Assembly (NCBI RefSeq): GCF_002209535.1 | Contig: NZ_NJIG01000027.1 | Span: 1-47,151, forward strand | Source of the DNA: Achromobacter marplatensis | GTDB taxonomy: Bacteria > Pseudomonadota > Gammaproteobacteria > Burkholderiales > Burkholderiaceae_B | Direction of reading: 5' to 3' | DNA length: 47,151 nt | Part shown: one piece after another, positions 1 to 6,944 of the stretch | Numbering within the stretch: position 1 is the first letter of the stretch | Layout: every line of letters begins with the position of its first letter | Position numbers and translations under genes: made by a program | The notes under the pieces: model-generated | What the model was told of the DNA's origin: nothing | Database searches by the model: none | What the model saw: the letters and a program-made list of their open reading frames with translations, nothing else

Positions 1-536
1 AAGCGCTGCTGATCTCGGTCCAGCGCATCGCCAGCAGCGGGAGCGGGGCGGCGCAGCGCCTTCATGGCTTCGTACAGCAGCTGCGTGGCCGAGTTCTTCC
101 GGCCATCGTGGTACAGGTATTGCTCAATGCGCCGGGCCACATCTGCCGGACTGCCGTATGCCTTCTCCCCCTCAGTCGCTACCGTGGAGGCGGGGGAACA
201 ATCAGGGCACGGCTCGGCTTCGTATCCGGAATGTTGGGTCAAGCCGCCGACCATTCCGTGGCCACCGCAGGTCGCGCAGGGATCGGTGGGCATGGGCTGC
301 CAAAGTGTAGGGGCTTCGCTGCCTTCAAGGCGGCATGCGTGCGGCCACTGCGTGAACCAGTCCTGCGTGAACAGATCAGCTTCATCCATTTCGTCCAGCT
401 CCTTCTGCGTCAAGGGGAACGCGCTCGGCGACGTGTAGCTGGCGATAAACTGACCGCAATCTCTGCGCCAAGCCAGGATCTCGGTCCCATCCTTCGGCGC
501 GCTGGCGATGTCCAGCCAATCTTTGTTCGTGTTCAT
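1..536 (-). CDS. Ea22-like phage protein, N-terminal part (runs off left edge)
   Basis: The frame opens at an ATG at 536 (MNTNKDWLDIASAPKDGTEI...) and stays open for 178 codons to base 1. It has a Cys pair set CATCGG ... CPDC around residues 80-105, resembling a small zinc or DnaJ-like knuckle, and a helical tail rich in Ala/Arg. The frame does not end here. If base 1 is joined to base 47151, the next codons read L-M-V-L-C-P-V-C-G-N-K-R-C-P, which is the typical Cys-rich module of phage Ea22/Ead-type proteins, so the gene probably continues in 46689-47151. It is the last gene of the left early operon, 4 bases after the preceding small gene. Function is unknown; Ea22-type genes are non-essential early genes in lambdoid phages. 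Confidence 0.8.
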   Translation of the reverse strand, partial: MNTNKDWLDIASAPKDGTEILAWRRDCGQFIASYTSPSAFPLTQKELDEMDEADLFTQDWFTQWPHACRLEGSEAPTLWQPMPTDPCATCGGHGMVGGLTQHSGYEAEPCPDCSPASTVATEGEKAYGSPADVARRIEQYLYHDGRKNSATQLLYEAMKALRRPAPAAGDALDRDQQR

Positions 537-540
537 GCTC

Positions 541-699
541 TCAGGCTCCGGGGAAGAAGAATTCGATTGCGCGGCGGCAGATGTAGAAGATGGCGGCAGT
601 GGCTAACAGAAGACCAATACAGAAACCCGGAAGACCCAAGGCCATCACCAAATCAACTACCGGGTCATCGTCGGGCGTGGGAGCGTCTTTGGATTCCAT
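541..699 (-). CDS. small single-pass membrane protein
   Basis: A 52-residue frame starts MESKDAPTPDDDP. An acidic N-terminus of about 15 residues is followed by a hydrophobic stretch (about residues 16-40, VVDLVMALGLPGFCIGLLLA and on) and a basic-aromatic end CRRAIEFFFPGA. This predicts one transmembrane helix. It lies in the left early operon between ssb and the Ea22-like gene, with 4 bases before the next start. I do not recognise a family; similar tiny membrane proteins are common in phage early operons. Confidence 0.55.
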   Translation of the reverse strand: MESKDAPTPDDDPVVDLVMALGLPGFCIGLLLATAAIFYICRRAIEFFFPGA

Positions 700-770
700 T
701 TGGATCTCCGGGCAATAGAAGGGCAGCCCCGGCCAGACGGCGGGGTAAGGTGGGGCTGCGGGGGAGGGGC

Positions 771-1298
771 TTAGAGGTAGTGCGCTTTGCGACCGAACAT
801 CGGGCCAAATGGGATGTCGTCGTCCATGTCGGCCAAGCTACCGCCTGAGCTCTGAGGCCGGCCGGCTCCGCTCTGCTCGGCATATTTGTTGCGCTGGCTT
901 GCCGGGCGCTGTGTTGGGGCGCGCTGAGGCTGGCGTTCAGGCGGCGCGCTGTCGCCCTCGTCTCGACCGCCAAGCATCTGCATCTGGTCGGCAATGACTT
1001 CGGTGCTGTAGCGGTCAGCGCCGGTGTCCTTGTCCTGCCACTTGCGCGTCTTAAGGCGGCCTTCCAGATAGACGGAGCGACCTTTCTTCAGGTACTCGCC
1101 GGCGATCTCGGCCAGGCGCCCGTAGATGACAACCCGGTGCCATTCGGTCTCTTCGCGCTTTTCGCCGCTGGCCTTGTCCTTCCAACTGGACGTCGTGGCG
1201 ACCGACATATTGCAGATGGCCCCGCCGTCGGGGCTGTAGCGGACCTCCGGGTCACGCCCGAGATTGCCCACCAGGATGACTTTGTTGACGCTGGCCAT
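771..1298 (-). CDS. ssb: single-stranded DNA-binding protein
   Basis: At 175 residues it has the bacterial SSB length. Residues 1-112 form the OB fold, beginning MASVNKVILVGNLGRDPEVR with the family motifs VATTSSWKD, EWHRVVIYGRLAEIAGEYLKKG and VYLEGRLKTRKWQD. A Gln/Pro/Arg/Ser linker follows (113-157), then the acidic protein-docking tip DMDDDIPF at 157-164. Unusually the protein does not end at the Phe: 11 further residues (GPMFGRKAHYL) follow. In known SSBs the tip must be C-terminal to dock in partner pockets, so host-partner recruitment may be altered. The start overlaps the YqaJ gene stop (TAATG), so translation is coupled. It should protect ssDNA made by the exonuclease/annealing pair upstream. 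Confidence 0.95.
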   Translation of the reverse strand: MASVNKVILVGNLGRDPEVRYSPDGGAICNMSVATTSSWKDKASGEKREETEWHRVVIYGRLAEIAGEYLKKGRSVYLEGRLKTRKWQDKDTGADRYSTEVIADQMQMLGGRDEGDSAPPERQPQRAPTQRPASQRNKYAEQSGAGRPQSSGGSLADMDDDIPFGPMFGRKAHYL

Positions 1299-1933
1299 TA
1301 CGCGGCTTCCTTCTTCAGTAGGGTTTCGTACTTCGTGACCATGCGTTCAAACTCCATCAGGTCGGCTTCAAGTTCTTCGATGGCGTTGTCGTCGCGCTCG
1401 ATGCGACGGATGGTCAAGTGCCGGCCGATCGGCTCCAGGTCAGGCGCCCACAGCACCAGGTCAACCCACTTGCGGCCCAGGAGCCACATGGCGCCGTTGC
1501 ACTGGTCGATGTAGTCGCTGATGTCCCCATCCACTACGGCGTTGAACAGGGTCGCGGACGAAACCATCGTTTTGATTTCGATAAGACCGTCGGCGTCGAC
1601 CATGCCGTCCACGCTTACGCCGAACAGGTTGTCTTCGGTGGTAATGAACCCGGCCTCTTCAACAAACAGCTTGGTCCGGGCTTCGTAGGCGGCGCGGGCG
1701 TAGGGCTCCTGCTCGGTGCCGGTACGCATCGCCGCCGTGGCGAACTTGTCTGCTGCGGAGCCGCCCAGGCGTTCCCGGGCTACGTCCATCGCATAGTCCA
1801 TGCACTTCTTGGAAGGCGCCCCGCTTTTCAGTTTGTCGCGGCAATCCTTGAAGCGGCTGCCGGTGATGACGCCGCGGCGAGCCTCCAGCCATTCCGGGGA
1901 ACCCTGAGGGGCAGTGTGGGTGATCAGGTTCAT
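1298..1933 (-). CDS. YqaJ/lambda-Exo family recombination exonuclease
   Basis: The 211-residue protein matches the YqaJ viral recombinase family of PD-(D/E)xK nucleases. Visible landmarks are GSPEWLEARRG near residue 11, GTEQEPYARAAYE at 72-84, an acidic VSVDG with Asp109, EIKT with Glu119 and Lys121 (the D...ExK core), and the later Gln-containing YIDQCNGAMW helix. Such enzymes resect dsDNA 5'->3' and load an annealing protein. Its gene follows the ERF gene with a TGATG overlap and precedes ssb, giving a complete phage recombination cassette. The start is the only ATG that preserves the N-terminal motif. Confidence 0.9.
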   Translation of the reverse strand: MNLITHTAPQGSPEWLEARRGVITGSRFKDCRDKLKSGAPSKKCMDYAMDVARERLGGSAADKFATAAMRTGTEQEPYARAAYEARTKLFVEEAGFITTEDNLFGVSVDGMVDADGLIEIKTMVSSATLFNAVVDGDISDYIDQCNGAMWLLGRKWVDLVLWAPDLEPIGRHLTIRRIERDDNAIEELEADLMEFERMVTKYETLLKKEAA

Positions 1934-2679
1934 CAGGCGTCTCCTTGCTTGAGCATGGCGCGCTTGTCCGCATAAGCCTTCTTGAAGGCCGCGAAGGCAG
2001 CGAGATTGTTGGTCTTCTGGATGGCTTCGCAGCCGTCTTCCCAGGTCTTCACGGCCTGTTCCAGCGTTTCGGCCTGTGCGATCTTGCTGATCCAGGAATC
2101 GCGCAATTCCTCATCGCGTGCAGCATTGCCGTCAGTGTCATCGTCTTGCTCAGACAGACCCGTGATGGCCTTCAGCGTGTAGCGCTCCAGGTAGGTCTTG
2201 GTGCTTGCGCGCGCCTGGATCGCGTTCTTGGCGCCGCCTGCATCCGGGGGGCCGCCCATGGATACGCTTTCCTCGTGGCCACCGACGTGACGCAAGTAGC
2301 ACGTCACTTCCATCCAGTCCTTCTCGTCGCGGGTCAGCTTCCAAGAGGACGAAAGGCCGTGCTTGGACAGTGCCGGCGTGACCGCATTTACCACGTCGTG
2401 AAGCTCGGCGTAGGACTTGCCCTTGAGGGGGCCGTCCTTCACGTCCTTGCCCTTGATGATCTTGACCGCCTCAGCCTTGAAGGCGGCAAAAGCGGTGTCA
2501 TAGGCCTTCTTGGCCTCGCCCTTTTGCCAGCGGTCTTGCAGATCCATCATCTTTTCGATCTGGTCCAACTGCGCGCCTTGGTTCAGCGCTGCCAGCATCA
2601 TGCCCATAGGCGAGTTGGCTGCGGGGCCACTGCCAGACATTGCCACTTCCCGGGCCGGGGCTTCGATAACGTCGTTCAT
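1933..2679 (-). CDS. ERF-family single-strand annealing recombinase
   Basis: The 248-residue protein has the ERF (essential recombination function) superfamily layout. An N-terminal Ala-rich lead is followed by a core from about residue 55, with KIIKGKDVKDGPLKGKSYAELHDVVNAVTPALSKHGLSSSW split over 75-115. Next come YLRHVGGHEES and the signature stretch GGAKNAIQARASTKTYLERYTLKAITGLSEQDDDTDG near 150-190. P22 Erf-type proteins form rings that anneal complementary ssDNA and can circularise the genome. It is translationally coupled to the YqaJ exonuclease, its expected partner. Confidence 0.9.
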   Translation of the reverse strand: MNDVIEAPAREVAMSGSGPAANSPMGMMLAALNQGAQLDQIEKMMDLQDRWQKGEAKKAYDTAFAAFKAEAVKIIKGKDVKDGPLKGKSYAELHDVVNAVTPALSKHGLSSSWKLTRDEKDWMEVTCYLRHVGGHEESVSMGGPPDAGGAKNAIQARASTKTYLERYTLKAITGLSEQDDDTDGNAARDEELRDSWISKIAQAETLEQAVKTWEDGCEAIQKTNNLAAFAAFKKAYADKRAMLKQGDA

Positions 2680-2686
2680 GGCGTCC

Positions 2687-3787
2687 TCAGTATGAAATCT
2701 TGATTGCGGGGATTTCCCCCTTTGCGATCAGAGTGACGGCCAACTTGGCGCACTCTTCGGGCAGCCCGCCGGCTACGAAAGCCGCCAGCGCGGCGCGGTT
2801 GACCTTCCCCTTGTGGGCCTTGTCGCGTTCACGGCGGGCAGCTTCAGCTTCCTCTGCCGCCTTGGCGTCGGCCTGGCGCTTGATCTCGGCTTGGCGCGCT
2901 GCCTCGGCGGCTTGCTTCTCGCGCTCCATGGCAGCAATGCGCTCTTGCTCTGCACGCTGTTCGGCGGCGATCTTGTCCGCCTTGGCCTGTGCCGCGGCTT
3001 TCTCTGCCTGCTCGGCTTGCAGCTTCAGTTCAAGTTCGCGGCGATCGGCTGCGGCCTTGGCTTCCTGCTCACGCCGGATCACGGCTTCGCGTTCGGCTTG
3101 GGCGCGGGCGTCGGCTTCACGCTGGGCTTGCTCGGCGGCTTCGCGGGCAATGCGCTCTTCGCGCTCCTTCTGCTCGCGCTCGGCTTCAGCTGCTCGGAAG
3201 CGCGCCAGTTCTGCTTGCTCTGCTTCGTGCTTTTCGCGCGCCGTCAGAGCTGCTTGAAGCGATTCCAGGGCATCTGCCTTTGCTCGAAGCGCTTCAGGCT
3301 CAAATTCTTCCCACGGATCGCCGATCTTGACTGCTTGAACCTCGGCGATCGTTGCCTTCAATTCGCCGCTATCCAGGTCTCGGTTCTCTTCGGCTCGCAG
3401 TCGGAACCACTCAACGCCTGCCTTGTGCTTGGCAATTCTTGCGTCCTCTGCTTGCTCCCAATCCGTCAACGGCCGGCGCACGTCGTCAGCCAAGGCGTCC
3501 AGCGCGTCACGCATGCGCTTGCGCTCGGCGTCGATGCGCTTGGGCACGTCCTTCAGGTCATCCACCAGCTGTTTTCCCATGCCGTCCAGGGCAGTTTTGA
3601 CCTTGCGGACCTTGAAGGCCAAGCTGGCGATAGCCTCGCGGCCCTTCTTGGTCTTGAGGTCAGGCACATGCCCAGTCACCTCGGCGCGGATCTTCTCCAG
3701 CCAAGGCTCCAGGCCGCTGGGCTTGCAGTACACCGCCAGCGCGGACTCCTTCGGCGGCAATTCGGCGATTTCGGTTGCTTCGGTCAT
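2687..3787 (-). CDS. long coiled-coil (TolA-like) early protein
   Basis: I choose the ATG at 3787 (MTEATEIAELPPKESAL), giving 366 residues; the frame is open 46 codons further upstream but that part overlaps the neighbouring gene. Residues 1-170 form a conserved-looking globular/helical part (SLAFKVRKVKTALDGMGKQL, DVPKRIDAERKRMRDALDAL). Residues 180-320 are a near-continuous Ala/Glu/Lys/Arg/Gln coiled coil of the sort often misnamed TolA. The C-terminus (RAALAAFVAGGLPEECAKLA) looks folded. Proteins like this repeatedly sit next to phage annealing/exonuclease genes, as here, so a role in recombination is a reasonable but unproven inference. There is no signal peptide, so it is not a true TolA. 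Confidence 0.8.
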   Translation of the reverse strand: MTEATEIAELPPKESALAVYCKPSGLEPWLEKIRAEVTGHVPDLKTKKGREAIASLAFKVRKVKTALDGMGKQLVDDLKDVPKRIDAERKRMRDALDALADDVRRPLTDWEQAEDARIAKHKAGVEWFRLRAEENRDLDSGELKATIAEVQAVKIGDPWEEFEPEALRAKADALESLQAALTAREKHEAEQAELARFRAAEAEREQKEREERIAREAAEQAQREADARAQAEREAVIRREQEAKAAADRRELELKLQAEQAEKAAAQAKADKIAAEQRAEQERIAAMEREKQAAEAARQAEIKRQADAKAAEEAEAARRERDKAHKGKVNRAALAAFVAGGLPEECAKLAVTLIAKGEIPAIKISY

Positions 3788-3788
3788 G

Positions 3789-3980
3789 TCAGTCCTTGGA
3801 TGCGTATGCCGTCGGTCGGCCGTCGTCTTTAGCGGTGAGGGTGGATTGGGCTTGCTCGTCGCGCTGCTGGCGGTCGCCGAGGGCCACGACGATGCCGCCG
3901 ATGAAGACGACGGCGCAGGCAGCACCGACCCAGTCGTGACGGTCGAGTCGCAGCAGGGCGCGCAGGAGGCGGCGGATCAT
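3789..3980 (-). CDS. small single-pass membrane protein
   Basis: A 63-residue frame starts MIRRLLRALLRLDRHDW. It has a basic N-terminus, one hydrophobic helix (WVGAACAVVFIGGIVVALG, about 17-35) and a hydrophilic tail. The longer upstream start would overlap the neighbouring zinc-ribbon gene heavily, whereas the ATG at 3980 sits in a TAATG overlap with that gene's stop, which decides the start. Its own stop lies 1 base before the coiled-coil gene start. The family is unknown. Confidence 0.55.
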   Translation of the reverse strand: MIRRLLRALLRLDRHDWVGAACAVVFIGGIVVALGDRQQRDEQAQSTLTAKDDGRPTAYASKD

Positions 3981-4345
3981 TACCAGTTCCCTCCAGCAGT
4001 GGCCGCTTCGCCAAAGCAGCACGGGCCGCACAGGGCAACGGGATGCACGGTAGGAACCTGCTCACAGTTCTGGCACGGGGTTTCCCAATCCTTGTCGCCG
4101 TTCTTCAGCTTCGCGCCACTGGCCGCTGCCGAGCGCTTGGCCAGCTGGGCGCGTACCTCAATATGGATCTGGTCCATCGATCCGACTTCATGCAGGCGCG
4201 CCAAGCGTCGGGCTTCGACCGATTCGGGCAGGAAGTCAGCGCTAGTGCCTTGCTGCTTGCCGACGCGGATGCCGCCGCCGACGATTTCGGCCAGATAGTG
4301 GCCGTCATGGAACAGGGCCAGGATGTTGCTGTTCGGGGCGCTCAT
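3980..4345 (-). CDS. hypothetical early protein with C-terminal zinc-ribbon-like Cys cluster
   Basis: The 121-residue frame starts MSAPNSNILALFHDGHYLAE, chosen because it overlaps the preceding micro-gene by ATGA. The N-terminal half looks globular. The C-terminal part carries two Cys pairs, CQNC and CGPCC, separated by a His-containing loop (VPTVHPVAL), suggesting one structural zinc site at about residues 88-108. It belongs to the tightly packed left early operon. No function is recognised. Confidence 0.6.
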   Translation of the reverse strand: MSAPNSNILALFHDGHYLAEIVGGGIRVGKQQGTSADFLPESVEARRLARLHEVGSMDQIHIEVRAQLAKRSAAASGAKLKNGDKDWETPCQNCEQVPTVHPVALCGPCCFGEAATAGGNW

Positions 4346-4431
4346 TTGTCTCTCCAGCAGCGCGCCATCAAGGCGTCGCCGATCAGGGCAATTGCGTAAA
4401 GGGCGGCGCACAGGCCGGCGAGATAGGCCAT
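4342..4431 (-). CDS. 29-residue membrane micro-protein
   Basis: A tiny frame (MAYLAGLCAALYAIALIGDA...RCWRDK) encodes a hydrophobic helix (about residues 3-21) and a charged end. It is supported by position rather than by homology: its start follows the previous gene's stop by one base, and its stop overlaps the next start by ATGA. The string of coupled overlaps would be unlikely if it were not translated. Confidence 0.45.
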   Translation of the reverse strand: MAYLAGLCAALYAIALIGDALMARCWRDK

Positions 4432-4432
4432 G

Positions 4433-4705
4433 TCAGCCGTCCAATTCGATCTGCACCGCATCCAGGATCTTTCGCTGGAGCCGCGCTATCTGAGAATCGC
4501 CACTGCGCATCACTGCGCGCAGCATGTGTTCGGCGTCGTACACGTCTAGGTCGCGGAACAGGTCCGACTCCATCAGCCGTGCTGCCCACCAGTGGGCCGT
4601 ATGCCCGTCAGAGTCCCAGGTCTGGGTTGACTGCATGACGACGCCAACTTCCTGCGGCGACGCCGTGAGTACTTCGAGGTGTTCATCACCGTGGAAAGTG
4701 TCCAT
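4433..4705 (-). CDS. hypothetical early protein (90 aa)
   Basis: An acidic, soluble-looking protein starting MDTFHGDEHLEVLTASPQEV, with a Trp-rich middle (TWDSDGHTAHWWAARLMESD) and a helical end (MLRAVMRSGDSQIARLQRKI). A GGAGAC ribosome-binding sequence lies close upstream on the minus strand. No known domain is recognised. It is the first gene after a roughly 340-base stretch with no convincing gene. Confidence 0.55.
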   Translation of the reverse strand: MDTFHGDEHLEVLTASPQEVGVVMQSTQTWDSDGHTAHWWAARLMESDLFRDLDVYDAEHMLRAVMRSGDSQIARLQRKILDAVQIELDG

Positions 4706-5049
4706 GGCGGTCTCCGTGTTAGGTGCAGTCCTCCGGCCATCCAGTCACGGCGCATCACCGCTCACGCTCCCGGGCCCGGGATTGCTGTAGGCGACTTGCT
4801 TGAACTGGTGGGGGAGGGCTGCGTAAGCTTTGAATGACTTCCACCAGACGGCACTACGCCCCGGATAAAGCACCGGTTTGTCGTACCCGTTTTCGCGTGT
4901 TGAGAATTGACGTTGTGCAGCGTGGCTAAGGCGCTGCCGCAGTACCGTCTGGGGGAAGTCCTGGCCTTTAACGTCGCCAGGGCGGACGCACTGCTATCTA
5001 AGGTTTTGTGCGGCCTGCCAGCCGCTATCTATAGTTGGTTAGGTCGGCA
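4706..5049. other. gene-poor stretch in the left early operon
   Basis: I see no convincing gene here on either strand. It contains a perfect 12-base palindrome (CCCGGGCCCGGG, 4769-4780) and a short GCGGC/GCCGC hairpin near 5010-5035. A 31-codon plus-strand frame at 4831 lacks any support. It may be untranslated operon RNA. Confidence 0.5.
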
Positions 5050-5184
5050 CTAACCCCATTCCGTTTTCCACGGCCTCGGCCGTGCAGCGCGGGGTCTGTC
5101 AGCGATCACGGGTGGCAGCCCGTGGATAGGCCGGGTGTGGCGCGTGTGCAATTCCACGCCCAGCCAGAAAAGAATCAAGAGCAT
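5050..5184 (-). CDS. possible small membrane protein (44 aa)
   Basis: The frame begins MLLILFWLGVELHTRHTRP, a short hydrophobic start followed by a basic, Pro-rich tail. A GGAG sequence lies 9 bases before the ATG. It has the same minus orientation as the operon. Composition of the second half looks like noise, so this is a weak call. Confidence 0.25.
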   Translation of the reverse strand: MLLILFWLGVELHTRHTRPIHGLPPVIADRPRAARPRPWKTEWG

Positions 5185-5264
5185 TGCCTGTTGCTCCGTA
5201 GTTGATAGCGCCGCGTTTCGTGCGGCTTACGGCTGCTATGCAGCACCAGGGGGAGAAACAGGGG

Positions 5265-5552
5265 CTACTCGGCTTGGCGGCCAACTACCGCGCCAATAGC
5301 CATCGCTTCAAACTTGCTGGCTTGATCTGTGGCCACTTCGCCGAAGAACTTGTCTCGTTTGTCGTGGCCCGAGTCGCTGTCTTTGAAGGTCATGCCAACG
5401 CGTACCGTGACGCCTTCAACAGAAGTGACTGCGATGACTTGCGGCTCTCCGTCTTCGCTGCTGTCGGTGTAGTACAGCACCTGGCGCCCGGAGTCCGTGC
5501 GGACAATCTTGGCGAAATCGTCTTCGTGGGTTTGATGGACAGTGAGTCCCAT
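5265..5552 (-). CDS. hypothetical early protein (95 aa)
   Basis: The protein starts MGLTVHQTHEDDFAKIVRTD and alternates short beta-like strands (RQVLYYTDSS, PQVIAVTSVEGVTVRVGMTF) with a charged helix (DKRDKFFGEVATDQASKFEA). It has a strong AAAAGGAGAAAA ribosome-binding sequence just before the ATG, shared in style with the next two genes upstream. No family is recognised. The compact beta fold and early position would fit a host-takeover or regulatory protein, but nothing shows this. Confidence 0.7.
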   Translation of the reverse strand: MGLTVHQTHEDDFAKIVRTDSGRQVLYYTDSSEDGEPQVIAVTSVEGVTVRVGMTFKDSDSGHDKRDKFFGEVATDQASKFEAMAIGAVVGRQAE

Positions 5553-5599
5553 CTTTTCTCCTTTTCTATCGGACTGCTCCCCGGGGTGAGGAGGGATGG

Positions 5600-5875
5600 T
5601 TATTCGTCGAAGTCTTCACCACCCGGCATAGCCAACTGCGCGCCTCGACCCACCATGTCTTCGCAAATCCAGTTCCAGACTTCCCGCTTGGTCATCAGGC
5701 GGAAGCCCTCCGGCATGCTGTCCCGTTCCAGGGCAGCAACGGCATCGCGGACGTCCTGCTTTGTTATCTCCTTGCCCGGTTTGAAGCTGACGGTCGCAGT
5801 ACCTTGCTGGTTAGCCCCATCAGTGATGTAGACAAGCACATCGATGCTTGCCGGGTAGTGGATCGGGAAATCCAT
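5600..5875 (-). CDS. hypothetical early protein (91 aa)
   Basis: It starts MDFPIHYPASIDVLVYITDG. A beta-rich first half (TATVSFKPGKEITKQDVRDA) leads into an amphipathic helix (VAALERDSMPEGFRLMTKRE) and an acidic end. It has a clear AAAGGAGAAGAG ribosome-binding sequence. It resembles its neighbour at 5917-6171 in size and in the mix of a strand-rich core with acidic tail. No function is recognised. Confidence 0.7.
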   Translation of the reverse strand: MDFPIHYPASIDVLVYITDGANQQGTATVSFKPGKEITKQDVRDAVAALERDSMPEGFRLMTKREVWNWICEDMVGRGAQLAMPGGEDFDE

Positions 5876-5916
5876 CTCTTCTCCTTTGCCCTCGGGCTTA
5901 TCAACGGGATGGGGGG

Positions 5917-6171
5917 TTAGTCGGCGCTAGGCAATAGGTCGCGGATTCGCGTGTTGCCGTCGCCGCCATACGGGATGCAATCCTTGTCCCAGCCGGGCGG
6001 CAGCTTGTCGGTCAGCTTGATCTCGCCGACAACATAAATCTGCACGTCTTTGCGGGAATCTGATGCCGCTTCCTTCCAGTCTTCTCGGGCCACGTTCCAG
6101 GCCTCGTCCTCGTTGTCAGCCTCTACAACCATGTCCAAGTCAAGCAACGCGTTCACTCGATACAGCGGCAT
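5917..6171 (-). CDS. hypothetical early protein (84 aa)
   Basis: I place the start at 6171 (MPLYRVNALLDLDMVVEADN) because an AAGGAGAACGAG ribosome-binding sequence lies immediately before it. The frame stays open 113 codons upstream, but that part covers the structured non-coding segment and has non-coding composition. The protein alternates a strand-rich start with a helix (EDEAWNVAREDWKEAASD), like DpnD/PcfM-type or ferredoxin-like small phage folds, but I cannot assign it. Confidence 0.75.
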   Translation of the reverse strand: MPLYRVNALLDLDMVVEADNEDEAWNVAREDWKEAASDSRKDVQIYVVGEIKLTDKLPPGWDKDCIPYGGDGNTRIRDLLPSAD

Positions 6172-6198
6172 CTCGTTCTCCTTGTTAATCGGTATGAA

Positions 6199-6385
6199 TC
6201 CTGAAAGAAGCGGGCCGGACACCACCCCGGCATGACACTGTCTGACGTGCCTCGCAAATAGACGCGCACGAGCCTGGTAGCGCGCTATTCCTCTCTTCCC
6301 CGTGGAGTCGAACCACGGCGTATTTCCAGCTTTTGCGTGTCTGTGTTGTCCTTTCGGAGTTCCCACGCCGCCGCTTCTTTCAGGA
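6199..6385 (-). ncRNA. candidate structured RNA closed by a 15-bp stem
   Basis: On the minus strand TCCTGAAAGAAGCGG (from 6385) pairs perfectly with CCGCTTCTTTCAGGA (ending 6199), closing a 187-nt multiloop. Inside, in order, are a GCGTG/CACGC hairpin carrying TCC-GAAA-GGA; a CCGTGG-TTCGACT-CCACGG hairpin that looks like a tRNA T-arm; AATAGCGCGC paired with GCGCGTCTATT (one bulge); an imperfect GGCA/TGCC hairpin; and GCCGG/CCGGC. It lies between two translated genes of the left operon and has no plausible gene of its own. It is not a whole tRNA or tmRNA. Pairings were found by eye. Function is unknown; an operon-internal regulatory or processed phage RNA is possible. Confidence 0.5.
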
Positions 6386-6418
6386 CTCATGTGTCTGCGT
6401 CCTGTCACGGCGCAGGCG

Positions 6419-6610
6419 TTAGGCTTCAGCTTCGACAGCCTCCAGAGATCGGACGCGGAATCCTTCGATTGCCTCCAGAACCTCTTCTCTCGAAGATCCG
6501 GGCGGGACAATCAATTCCGCCGTCTCTCCCATAGTTCGTCCGTCAAATCTGGTAAGCCGCCAAGGGTTGCGGCGGGCGTCGATCACGACCAGCATTGGCC
6601 CTTCGTTCAT
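6419..6610 (-). CDS. hypothetical early protein (63 aa)
   Basis: Starts MNEGPMLVVIDARRNPWRLT, with a beta-strand-rich first half and an acidic helix at the end (REEVLEAIEGFRVRSLEAVE). Its ATG lies 1 base after the previous gene's stop, so it is probably translated by coupling. No family is recognised. Confidence 0.65.
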   Translation of the reverse strand: MNEGPMLVVIDARRNPWRLTRFDGRTMGETAELIVPPGSSREEVLEAIEGFRVRSLEAVEAEA

Positions 6611-6611
6611 G

Positions 6612-6944
6612 TCAGGCTGCCTTTAAATGAGAGGTGAACATGCCGGCGCCATGGTTCTTGCCGCCGCATTTGCACTCGCAGGTGCCGTTGTGCTTGCCAT
6701 TCAGGCATTTGGCGTTGCACTCGTGGCGAGACGGCTGGGCCTTGTATTCGATCTTGCGGGTGATAGGCAGAACGGCACCGCCCAGGTTGCCGCCGACGTG
6801 GCCGATCAGCATCTGGTAGCCGTCGTACCGAATCCCGCGCACGCCGGGCCAGCGCGCGGCGAACTCGGCGTTGTTCATTCCGTGAGGCGCGACCAAGGCT
6901 TCGGGCTCGCCAGTTACGTCGCTGAAGTACTTGATGTTGGCCAT
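6612..6944 (-). CDS. hypothetical early protein with Cys-rich C-terminus (110 aa)
   Basis: I use the ATG at 6944 (MANIKYFSDVTGEPEALVAP), which has AAGGAGATGGCA directly before it, rather than the ATG 6 codons upstream. The first 70 residues look like a compact domain (NNAEFAARWPGVRGIRYDGY). The end carries HECNAKCLNGKHNGTCECK and CGG, a cluster of five Cys and two His typical of a metal knuckle. It is the first gene of the PL transcript, where lambda has N, but it does not resemble an N-type arginine-rich antiterminator. Confidence 0.75.
   Translation of the reverse strand: MANIKYFSDVTGEPEALVAPHGMNNAEFAARWPGVRGIRYDGYQMLIGHVGGNLGGAVLPITRKIEYKAQPSRHECNAKCLNGKHNGTCECKCGGKNHGAGMFTSHLKAA

Noticed and set aside
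6270..6320. Apparent tRNA gene (TTCGACT T-arm) in the left operon
   Set aside because: The sequences around the T-arm do not supply a matching acceptor stem, D-arm or anticodon arm at tRNA spacing; it fits better as one hairpin of the larger element.
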